Below are positions 24,777-31,880 of a DNA stretch of 38,916 nucleotides, in pieces. The stretch spans positions 1-38,916 of the forward strand of contig JAJRSY010000107.1 of NCBI GenBank assembly GCA_024278565.1. The letters are read 5' to 3'. The translations under genes were made by a program, and so were the position numbers. Below the pieces are notes generated by a model that saw only the letters and a program-made list of their open reading frames with translations, made no database searches and had not been told where the DNA came from. This stretch comes from Bacteroidota bacterium. Its GTDB lineage: Bacteria; Bacteroidota; Bacteroidia; Flavobacteriales; Flavobacteriaceae. Each line of letters opens with the position of its first letter. The first letter of the stretch is position 1.

Positions 24777-25238
24777 TTAGTTCACCTCAATAAGTCTTAC
24801 GTCGAACACAAGTACAGAACCGCCGGGTATGCCCCTTGTATCAAAACTGCCATACCCTAAATGGGAAGGCACCAAAAGAATACCGTTGCCCCCTTCTTTG
24901 AAATAGGCAATACCTTCCGTCCAGCCTTTGATTACCTGTTGCAGCCCAAATGAAATGCCTTCGGCATCACTTTGGTCAAAGACACTTCCATCAGTATAAT
25001 AACCCTTATAGGCTACGGTGACATTTGAGTTTGCATTTGGCTGAACTCCAGTACCCAGCTCATCAATGACGTAATAAAGCCCCGTGCTGCTTCTTTGTGC
25101 GTTTAACCCATGGGTAGAAATATAGGTTGTGATTTCTTTTTCGTTCTGTTCGGTAAAATCTATGGGTTGATCGGTTTTCTTATCCGTATTGCAAGAATAG
25201 AAAAAAAGGAACAAAAAGGGCATCAAAGCGTATTTCAT
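24777..25238 (-). CDS. FKBP-type peptidyl-prolyl isomerase, lipoprotein
   Basis: 153 aa. The N-terminus is a lipoprotein signal (lipobox FFYSC, C16), so it is anchored in the cell envelope. The FKBP domain occupies about 50-153, with typical strands VTVAYKGYYTDGSVFDQS, then FGLQQVIKGWTEGI, and the closing IPGGSVLVFDVRLIEV. It would catalyse proline isomerisation of exported proteins. A TATATTTG -7 element lies upstream at 25267-25274. Monocistronic by appearance. Confidence 0.93.
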   Translation of the reverse strand: MKYALMPFLFLFFYSCNTDKKTDQPIDFTEQNEKEITTYISTHGLNAQRSSTGLYYVIDELGTGVQPNANSNVTVAYKGYYTDGSVFDQSDAEGISFGLQQVIKGWTEGIAYFKEGGNGILLVPSHLGYGSFDTRGIPGGSVLVFDVRLIEVN

Positions 25239-25266
25239 AATGTGTTTGGTATGTTTTTATAAAGAG

Positions 25267-25274
25267 CAAATATA
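25267..25274 (-). promoter_or_regulatory. Bacteroidota -7 element upstream of the FKBP gene
   Basis: The minus strand reads TATATTTG, an exact TAnnTTTG match, 28 bp before the ATG at 25238. No clear -33 element is seen. Confidence 0.45.
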
Positions 25275-25478
25275 AGGGGTGGTAGGCTGTTTTGTTCACT
25301 AATATTGAGAAAAATCGTTTTCATCTTCGAAATACCATGGTCTTCTAAAGGCGGATTTCTATAGATGTATTTCATTGTTTGCTATGGATAAAGGTATAAA
25401 ATAGTAAGGGAATTGGTAGCCTATTTGGCTAAAAACAGTTTTGTATTGGCATAGTGTGTTTCTTTTCTTTTTAGACCC

Positions 25479-25486
25479 TATTTTTG
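25479..25486 (+). promoter_or_regulatory. -7 element abutting the TauE/SafE start (possibly leaderless)
   Basis: TATTTTTG matches TAnnTTTG and ends only 4 bp before the ATG at 25491. If used, transcription would begin at or near the start codon, giving an almost leaderless mRNA. Confidence 0.35.
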
Positions 25487-25490
25487 CCGT

Positions 25491-26246
25491 ATGGAAGAAT
25501 GGTACCACTACGTACTTTTGATAGGGGTTGGTTTTGCCGTAGGTTTTATCAATACCGTTGCAGGTGGCGGTTCTTTGCTTACGTTACCTGTATTGATTTT
25601 TTTGGGCCTGCCCCCAAGTGTGGCAAACGGTACCAATCGGGTGGCCATCGTTGTTCAGACCGCTTTGGCGACGGTCGGTTTTAAGAGCAAGGGTGTTTCT
25701 ACAGCCCCGTCCAATGTTTATTTGGGTATATCGGCGCTCTTCGGTGCCATAATAGGTGCTTATATTGCCGTTGATATCAAAGGGGAAACTTTTAACAAGA
25801 TCCTCGCTATAATTATGGTCGTGGTGGTTATCATCATTATCTTTAAGCCCAAGCTAAATCTTGAAGATGTTCAAGAAAGGATTACGGGAAAACACCTATG
25901 GATTAGTATCGTTGCCTTTTTCTTTTTTGGCATTTATGGTGGGTTTATCAATGCTGGACTTGGCTTTGTCATGATTTTATTTTTACATTACGTAAATAAA
26001 ATGACCTTGGTAAGGTCAAATGCGACCAAGGTGGCGGTTGTGTTTATTTATACCCTTGCCGCTTTGGTTGTTTTTGTGCTGAACGATAAGGTGAACTGGA
26101 AAATAGGACTGATACTCGCCCTAGGTAACGGTTCAGGGGCCTGGTTGGCAAGTAGGGTTTCGGTGAATAGGGGCGACGGGTTTATAAAGGTTTTTTTGGT
26201 GGTCATGGTCATTGCCATGTCGGTTAAATTATGGTTTTTCAATTAA
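25491..26246 (+). CDS. TauE/SafE-family anion permease
   Basis: 251 aa with about seven to eight membrane helices. It starts with the family motif VGFAVGFINTVAGGGSLLTLPVL (a stretch at about 13-35) followed by GLPPSVANGTNRVAIV. The mirrored second half has GIYGGFINAGLGFVMILFL and RSNATKVAVVFIYT. The family exports sulfite, sulfoacetate or similar anions; the substrate is not readable here. It stands alone between FKBP (divergent) and the nitroreductase gene. Confidence 0.92.
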   Translation: MEEWYHYVLLIGVGFAVGFINTVAGGGSLLTLPVLIFLGLPPSVANGTNRVAIVVQTALATVGFKSKGVSTAPSNVYLGISALFGAIIGAYIAVDIKGETFNKILAIIMVVVVIIIIFKPKLNLEDVQERITGKHLWISIVAFFFFGIYGGFINAGLGFVMILFLHYVNKMTLVRSNATKVAVVFIYTLAALVVFVLNDKVNWKIGLILALGNGSGAWLASRVSVNRGDGFIKVFLVVMVIAMSVKLWFFN

Positions 26247-26311
26247 TTGTTTATTTCTAAAAATCACATGGGGTTTAATGTATCATTCTGGGGTTGAATC
26301 CCTCGCCTTTA

Positions 26312-26332
26312 CCTGCCTGCCGGATAGGCAGG
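26312..26332. repeat. GC-rich palindromic repeat
   Basis: CCTGCCTG-CCGGA-TAGGCAGG: one mismatch from the copy at 456-476. It lies in the 241-bp gap between the TauE/SafE and nitroreductase genes. Confidence 0.75.
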
Positions 26333-26401
26333 AGTTTTGTATATTATAGGTAATTGTTCGGCTCCGAGGTCTCATTTCGGTTGAAAAAAATTATTTGAGT
26401 T

Positions 26402-26434
26402 AGTAACACCGTGACTCAAAGTCACGGTGTTACT
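26402..26434. repeat. Perfect 15-bp hairpin with ACT/AGT centre
   Basis: AGTAACACCGTGACT (26402-26416) and AGTCACGGTGTTACT (26420-26434) form a perfect stem with loop CAA. The right arm is not followed by a T run, so it does not look like a terminator. On the minus strand its centre reads GACTTTGAGTC, close to the ACTTTCAGT hairpins at 68-117. Confidence 0.7.
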
Positions 26435-26487
26435 TAGGTTAGTTGCTTTAGCCGATGGTAGTTTAATTAATTAAATTATAGATGTGA

Positions 26488-27123
26488 ATGTTAGATAGTA
26501 TCAATGATTTAAAGTGGCGGTACGCCGTCAAAAAGTTCGATTCGGAAAGAATTCTTCCCTCTGATAAGATCGACAAACTGAAGGAAGCATTCAACCTTAC
26601 GGCAACATCTTATGGCCTACAGCCCATAAGAATGGTAGTGGTCAAAAACAAAGAACTTCAAAACCAATTGTTCAAACATTCGTTTGAACAACCTCAGCCT
26701 GCTCAGGCTTCACATGTACTTGTAATTTGTATTGAAAAACAGATTGATGCTGAATATATATCTAATTATTTTAAGCATGTCAAACAGGTAAGGGGTACCA
26801 GTGACGCTATATTAGATCCGTTCAAAGATACACTGGTCGATAGTTTTTCTAATAAAGATAGCGGTGAAATCAGAAATTGGGCCGTAAATCAGGCCTATTT
26901 GGCGCTGGGTAACCTTTTGACAGTTTGTGCCCTAGAACGAATAGATTCTTGCCCTATGGAAGGCTTTGATCCCGATGCTTACGATGTCATTTTGAATTTG
27001 GAAAAAAAAGGACTGACATCGGTCTTGGTAATGCCCGTAGGCTATCGCGCAGTAGACGATGAGTTCAGTACGTTCAAAAAAGTAAGAAAAAATTTAAAGG
27101 ATAGCGTTATCGAGTTTTTTTAA
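26488..27123 (+). CDS. Nitroreductase-family NAD(P)H-dependent oxidoreductase
   Basis: A 211-aa FMN-dependent flavoprotein of the NfsB-like group. Landmarks are RYAVKKFDSERILPSDKI at the start (the RxxxxF phosphate-binding pattern), SYGLQPIRMVVV (41-52), and the late DSCPMEGFDPDAYD (about 152-165) typical of FMN nitroreductases. It is cytoplasmic and probably a homodimer. The substrate (nitroaromatics, quinones or dihydropteridine) cannot be assigned. It begins at ATG 26488 and is followed by the tandem repeat upstream of the aminotransferase. Confidence 0.92.
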   Translation: MLDSINDLKWRYAVKKFDSERILPSDKIDKLKEAFNLTATSYGLQPIRMVVVKNKELQNQLFKHSFEQPQPAQASHVLVICIEKQIDAEYISNYFKHVKQVRGTSDAILDPFKDTLVDSFSNKDSGEIRNWAVNQAYLALGNLLTVCALERIDSCPMEGFDPDAYDVILNLEKKGLTSVLVMPVGYRAVDDEFSTFKKVRKNLKDSVIEFF

Positions 27124-27214
27124 ATATGTGTTTTCAGTGAACAGTTATAGAGTAATAAGTAAACAGTAAAAAAAAAGCAAAAAGCAAACCTATGGTTCCT
27201 GAATTTTTTATTTT

Positions 27215-27270
27215 ACTCATAAACTCATAAACTCATAAACTCATAAACTCATAAACTCATAAACCCATAA
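27215..27270 (+). repeat. 8-bp tandem repeat (ACTCATAA)x6 plus one variant unit
   Basis: Six perfect ACTCATAA units (27215-27262) are followed by one ACCCATAA (27263-27270). The array ends 8 bp before the ATG of the aminotransferase gene, so it sits in its leader or promoter. Slippage in such an array would change spacing in 8-bp steps. Confidence 0.95.
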
Positions 27271-27278
27271 ATAAATAT

Positions 27279-28478
27279 ATGCCCGGATTCGAACTTTTTG
27301 GAGATGCAGAAAAACAACAGGTAAAAGATGTACTTGATTCAGGCGTGTTGATGCGCTACGGTTTTGATGGAATGCGCAACGGACATTGGAAGGCCGCCGA
27401 ATTGGAAAAGGCCCTTGCCGAACGAATGAAGGTAAACCATGCACAAGTGGTAAGTAGCGGTACGGCCGCACTCACCATAGCCTTGGTAAGCGCTGGGGTA
27501 GGGGCGGGCGATGAGGTGATTATGCCCACTTTTACATTTGTGGCTTCTTTTGAATCGATTATGGCTCTTGGTGCTGTACCCATCTTGGTTGATATTGATG
27601 ATACCTTGACCTTGTGCCCTGAGGCGGTGGAAAAAGCGATTACAGGGCGAACAAAAGTGGTTATGCCCGTACATATGTGTGGTTCAATGGCCGATCTGAA
27701 AACCTTGAAATCAATATGTGACAAACACGATCTGCTGTTGTTGGAAGATGCCTGTCAGGCCATTGGCGGCACGTATGAAGGCAAACCTTTGGGTAGTTAT
27801 GGTGATTTGGGCTGTTTTTCGTTCGATTACGTCAAGACCATAACCTGTGGTGAAGGCGGGGCCATCATTACCAACAATCAAGAATACCACAAAAATGCCG
27901 ACCATTATTCGGATCATGGACATGACCATGTGGGGTCGGATAGGGGGGCAGAAACGCATCCCTTTTTAGGCTACAATTATAGAATTTCTGAATTGAACGC
28001 TGCGGTGGGCCTTGCTCAAATAAAAAGGTTAGATGAGTTTTTATCCATCCAAAAGAGAAATTATACAATTCTTAGAAGTGCTCTAGAAAATATTCCCGAG
28101 CTTGTTTTTAGAAAGGTTCCCCAAGGAGGAGAGGAGAGTTATGCTTTTTTGAGTTTCTTTTTGCCAAATGAAGATACCGCTAAAATAGTACACAAAAATT
28201 TAGGCGATGGAGGAGTGGATGGCTGTTTTTACTGGTATGACAACAATTGGCACTATTATCGAAAATGGGAACACCTAATAAACCTGAAATCGTTGGGTAA
28301 ACTGCCCCAGGCCATATACAACCAGTTACCCGACTATGGTGCATCTGATTTTTCAAGATCAGATCATTGGGTGGGCCGCACGATCTCTTGTTTGATAAAA
28401 TTGGGCTGGGGAGAAGAAGAAGTACACGAAAGAGCTGAAAAAATAGCTGAAATAATCAAAAAAGCCTTTGATCAATAG
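27279..28478 (+). CDS. DegT/DnrJ/EryC1/StrS aminotransferase, KdnA-like
   Basis: A 399-aa PLP-dependent sugar aminotransferase. The PLP lysine is K186 in FDYVKTITCGEGG, the PLP-ring aspartate is D157 in LLEDACQAIGG, and the substrate side shows SDHGHDH and RISELNAAVGLAQ. The opening MPGFELFGDAEK and the VHMCGSMADL and GVDGCFYWYDNNWHYY blocks recall Shewanella KdnA, which makes 8-amino-3,8-dideoxy-Kdo (Kdo8N) for lipid A-linked core sugar. That match is from memory, so the specific substrate is likely rather than certain; a KdnB-like partner is not in the window. Its last 7 bp overlap the convergent ribB gene. Confidence 0.88.
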   Translation: MPGFELFGDAEKQQVKDVLDSGVLMRYGFDGMRNGHWKAAELEKALAERMKVNHAQVVSSGTAALTIALVSAGVGAGDEVIMPTFTFVASFESIMALGAVPILVDIDDTLTLCPEAVEKAITGRTKVVMPVHMCGSMADLKTLKSICDKHDLLLLEDACQAIGGTYEGKPLGSYGDLGCFSFDYVKTITCGEGGAIITNNQEYHKNADHYSDHGHDHVGSDRGAETHPFLGYNYRISELNAAVGLAQIKRLDEFLSIQKRNYTILRSALENIPELVFRKVPQGGEESYAFLSFFLPNEDTAKIVHKNLGDGGVDGCFYWYDNNWHYYRKWEHLINLKSLGKLPQAIYNQLPDYGASDFSRSDHWVGRTISCLIKLGWGEEEVHERAEKIAEIIKKAFDQ

Positions 28479-29614
28479 GGTACGTACTCCACAATCTCAA
28501 GGCCGTAACCAACCATTCCGATTCGCTTGGTCTGGGTTCTGTTGGTAAGCAATCTCATTTTGGTGATATTGATATCATGTAGTATCTGTGCCCCAATACC
28601 AAAATCTCGTGAATCCATATCAATTTTTGGCGCCTTGAGAACACCTTCGCTTTGCAGTTTTTTTAACTCGAGCAGGCGGGGCAAAAGGTTTAAATATTCC
28701 GGATCTTGGTTTATAAAAACAAATGCACCTTTGCCCTCATTGTTGATGGCTTGGAACATGGCTTCCAGCTTTTTATTGGGGTTGTTCGTCAATGTGCCCA
28801 GTATATCATTGTTGGCCAGTGTTGAATTGATCCGGGTCAATACTTTTTCATCTTTGTTCCAACTGCCTTTTGTAAGTACAATGTGTACATGATTGTTCGT
28901 CGTCTGTTTATAGGCGCGCAGTCTAAAATCACCGAAACGGGTGGTGATGTCAAAATCGGCTTCCTTTTCGATAAGGCTATCATGTTCCATACGGTACGCT
29001 ACCAGGTCTTCGATCGAAACGATCTTTAGATCAAATTTCTTGGCTACTTCTATTAGTTGGGGCAGTCGTGCCATGCTACCATCATCGTTCATGATCTCAA
29101 CAATGACCCCAGCTGGGCGAAGCCCTGCCAAACGCGCAAAATCTATGGCCGCCTCTGTATGCCCGGTTCTTCGCAAGACCCCACCTTCTTTGGCAATTAG
29201 AGGAAAAATATGTCCGGGCCGGACCAGATCATACGGTTTTATTTCCGGATCGGTCAGCGCATAAACCGTCTTGGACCTATCAGCTGCCGAAATTCCGGTA
29301 CTTACACCGTTTCCACGTAAATCGACCGATACGGTGAACGCGGTTTCCATTGGGTCGGTAGTGTTGTTCACCATCATTTGTAAGCCCAATTCCCGACAAC
29401 GGGTTTCAGTGAGCGGTGAGCAGATCAACCCTTTGCCATGGGTGGCCATAAAATTGATGGTTTCTGGGGTGGCCAGTTCTGCAGCCGCTATAAAGTCACC
29501 CTCGTTTTCACGATTTTCATCATCGACGACAATAATGACCTTCCCTTTTCGAACAGCATCAATGGCTTCTTCAATCGTATTCAGTTGTATTTTTTTTTGT
29601 TTGTTGGCAATCAT
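28472..29614 (-). CDS. ribB: 3,4-Dihydroxy-2-butanone 4-phosphate synthase with degenerate GTP cyclohydrolase II half
   Basis: 380 aa. The N-terminal RibB domain (about 12-208) is complete: VDDENRENEGDF acidic loop, ATHGKGLICSPLT, RPGHIFPL and RRTGHTEAAID. It converts ribulose 5-phosphate to the four-carbon riboflavin precursor. The C-terminal half follows the GTP cyclohydrolase II fold but lacks its zinc cysteines: where RibA has GDVFGSxRCDCG this protein has NNDILGTLTNNPNKK, and the LRQEGRG motif is replaced by INNEGKG. It should therefore be called RibB, not RibBA. ATG 29614 overlaps the upstream permease stop (ATGA), so it is last in the tpx-to-ribB operon. Confidence 0.93.
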   Translation of the reverse strand: MIANKQKKIQLNTIEEAIDAVRKGKVIIVVDDENRENEGDFIAAAELATPETINFMATHGKGLICSPLTETRCRELGLQMMVNNTTDPMETAFTVSVDLRGNGVSTGISAADRSKTVYALTDPEIKPYDLVRPGHIFPLIAKEGGVLRRTGHTEAAIDFARLAGLRPAGVIVEIMNDDGSMARLPQLIEVAKKFDLKIVSIEDLVAYRMEHDSLIEKEADFDITTRFGDFRLRAYKQTTNNHVHIVLTKGSWNKDEKVLTRINSTLANNDILGTLTNNPNKKLEAMFQAINNEGKGAFVFINQDPEYLNLLPRLLELKKLQSEGVLKAPKIDMDSRDFGIGAQILHDINITKMRLLTNRTQTKRIGMVGYGLEIVEYVPY

Positions 29615-31086
29615 GTTGTTGTATCTTTCTTTTTGAACAATACTTTGAAAAAATCGATTATCCTACCAAAACTCATTAAACCCTTATCTGCGGTTGCCCT
29701 TTTGGTAAGCATTATGCCTAATGGCAACATGATCAAGGTGGGTAGCCATGCCCCAAGAATAGGGTGTATGTTGCCCTTATTGGAGTAATTGCCTGAAAAC
29801 ACACCAATAAAGTAAAAGACCAAAAACAAAATAACGGCTATGACCATTGGCAGTCCCAGTCCGCCTTTTCTAATAATCGCACCCAATGGTGCTCCGACAA
29901 AGAACAGTATAATACATGAGAATGCCAAAGCATATTTTTTATGCAATGAAAGAATGTGCCTTCTGTAAATCTCATACCTTTTATTGAGTTCTTTCCTTTT
30001 TCCTTGGATGGATGTCAGCACATTCGTAGTTGAATTTTTAGCGGAATTCAATAATTGTACCTGTTGCCACTCTGGAAACAAACCTACGATATCTTCCAAA
30101 TCGGCATTCGGGGAGGGCTTTGTTGCAGCCAAGAGGGAATCTTTTTTGGTTTTGGCCACGGTGGTATCTATTTTAGGACTGGGTACAAATACGCTCATGC
30201 GGTTTGAAATATTTTTTGAAAACGACTTTACGATTCTAAGATTATCTTTCTTGAGCGAATCTATATCTTTGTTCAGGCGAGAGACGTTTTTCATTTTATC
30301 AGTTTGAATGTCCCGTTCTTCCTCAAGGTCCACATTATTAAATTCCGTAAGGTCGATGTTCATGGTATACGTTTCAAACGTGGCTTTTGCAAAGGGAAAC
30401 TTTCTTTTTTCCTTTCCTTTTGTTTCCACGGTTTGGTATAAATGGCCATCGTTCAGTTGTAATTGAATGATATCGGAGTCCTCACTGCTTTTGAGTTCGC
30501 CGGTTTTGGCCTTGATGACCCTAAAATTGATATTGCTTTTTGTTTTTTGGTGAATGATCACATTATCAAGAAAGTTGTCGTTGTCTCCATGTTTTTTATC
30601 TACCTTAATGTTCATGTCGGCACTTTCAAAATCACTAAAAACCCCTTCTGTTATTGCGACTGCAGGTTTTAGTTTGGCGATGTTACGTCGTAGGTTGTAT
30701 ATTTTTTGTTCAGATGCGGGTATGACACTATTGGCAAAATAAAAAGTGACCCCTCCTAGAAAAACAATAAAGACAATGATGCTCAACATGGCTCTTTGCA
30801 GTGAAATGCCCGATGCCTTCATAGCGGCGAACTCATAGTTCTCGGCCAAGGATCCAAAAGTCAGCAACGAAGCAAGAAGAACGGTAAGGGGCAGTACTTT
30901 TTCGGTCAGTTCTGGCATTTTGTAGAAAAAAAATTTTCCGATGATCATTAGATCCAGGCCTTTGCCCGCCAAATCATCGATAAACAGCCATATCGATTGA
31001 AATATGAAGATGAACATCATTATTACAAACGAACTGATCAGGTTAAAAAGAAATCGTGATAGGATATACCGGTCTAAAATTCTCAA
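29611..31086 (-). CDS. LptF/LptG-family (YjgP/YjgQ) LPS export permease
   Basis: 491 aa. Six membrane helices, three N-terminal (about 14-35, 58-78, 100-120) and three C-terminal (about 385-470), surround a periplasmic beta-jellyroll-like domain. The start LDRYILSRFLFNL and the LTFGSLAENYEFAAMKASGI coupling segment are hallmarks of the family. It works with LptB and its partner permease to move LPS from the inner membrane. The start is TTG 31086 (residues RILDRYIL match the usual family N-terminus; no ATG is near). The periplasmic insert includes a lysine-rich, possibly helical segment at about 255-300. Confidence 0.92.
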   Translation of the reverse strand: MRILDRYILSRFLFNLISSFVIMMFIFIFQSIWLFIDDLAGKGLDLMIIGKFFFYKMPELTEKVLPLTVLLASLLTFGSLAENYEFAAMKASGISLQRAMLSIIVFIVFLGGVTFYFANSVIPASEQKIYNLRRNIAKLKPAVAITEGVFSDFESADMNIKVDKKHGDNDNFLDNVIIHQKTKSNINFRVIKAKTGELKSSEDSDIIQLQLNDGHLYQTVETKGKEKRKFPFAKATFETYTMNIDLTEFNNVDLEEERDIQTDKMKNVSRLNKDIDSLKKDNLRIVKSFSKNISNRMSVFVPSPKIDTTVAKTKKDSLLAATKPSPNADLEDIVGLFPEWQQVQLLNSAKNSTTNVLTSIQGKRKELNKRYEIYRRHILSLHKKYALAFSCIILFFVGAPLGAIIRKGGLGLPMVIAVILFLVFYFIGVFSGNYSNKGNIHPILGAWLPTLIMLPLGIMLTKRATADKGLMSFGRIIDFFKVLFKKKDTTT

Positions 31087-31237
31087 AGTGACTGCGTTAA
31101 GTTATAAGCTTTGATTTACGAAAATCATACTTTGCGCAGGTACAATAGAGGAATTAAAAATATACTCAGACATAATTTTGGTAAAAAATGATTTGTACTC
31201 GCAATGCGATGTTTGTCAATTCAATTTCGACCCGTCA

Positions 31238-31879
31238 CTAGTTTTTCAAAATGTAATACCCCTTGTTTTTGTACTTGGTCTCATCAAAAGTAAACAAGGT
31301 TTTTGACAAAGGCTGGTTTGTTTTAAAAGAATTAACGGTTATGGTTGTCTTTGTACCGTTCTTGCCAGTGTAGATAAGTTTATAGATGTGTTTGGTCTCG
31401 GCATCGACACCCATGAGTATTGATTTGATTTCTGCATTGGTGTCCATCGGTACCAGTTTGACGTACTGTATTTTTCGACCATTTACATTTTGGGAAATAT
31501 CCCAAGTATAACTGTGTCCTTCCTTGTAAAAGGTAAACATTTTAGAAGGAGTCAAGGCGTTTTGCTCGTCTGACTTATCCTCAATGGTGACTTCTTCATT
31601 TTCTGGTACTATGGTGTAGACCTTATTGCCATCGTAAAGTTGTTGCGTTCCCAAGTAATTAAAAAGGTATTTGTCTCCTTGTAAGGTCACATCGCCCCGT
31701 GTTTCAGAACTGATGTCTGCCTCTTCGTTGTTCAGTACATACTTGAAATCGACGAAGATGTTCTCGTATCCCTTTACTTTGGTATAGACTTCATCCAACA
31801 AGGTTTTAGCCTTGTCTGAATTTTGCGAGAGGGCCACATTGACCGTACATATTGCTAGCAATAAAAATAATTTTTTCAT
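31238..31879 (-). CDS. lolA: LolA-family outer-membrane lipoprotein carrier protein
   Basis: 213 aa from ATG 31879. Signal peptide MKKLFLLLAICTVNVALSQ; the mature protein is a half-barrel chaperone that ferries lipoproteins across the periplasm. Typical blocks are DKAKTLLDEVYTKVKGYENI, the GDVTLQGDKYLFNYLGTQQL strand region, and PSKMFTFYKEGHSYTWDI. A longer frame starts at ATG 31894 inside ftsK; 31879 is preferred because it gives a proper signal peptide and lies immediately after the ftsK stop. It is co-transcribed with ftsK and the LptF/G permease. Confidence 0.9.
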   Translation of the reverse strand: MKKLFLLLAICTVNVALSQNSDKAKTLLDEVYTKVKGYENIFVDFKYVLNNEEADISSETRGDVTLQGDKYLFNYLGTQQLYDGNKVYTIVPENEEVTIEDKSDEQNALTPSKMFTFYKEGHSYTWDISQNVNGRKIQYVKLVPMDTNAEIKSILMGVDAETKHIYKLIYTGKNGTKTTITVNSFKTNQPLSKTLFTFDETKYKNKGYYILKN

Positions 31880-31880
31880 T

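Noticed and set aside
27215-27270. CRISPR-like array
   Set aside because: Units are 8 bp with no spacers; it is a simple tandem repeat.
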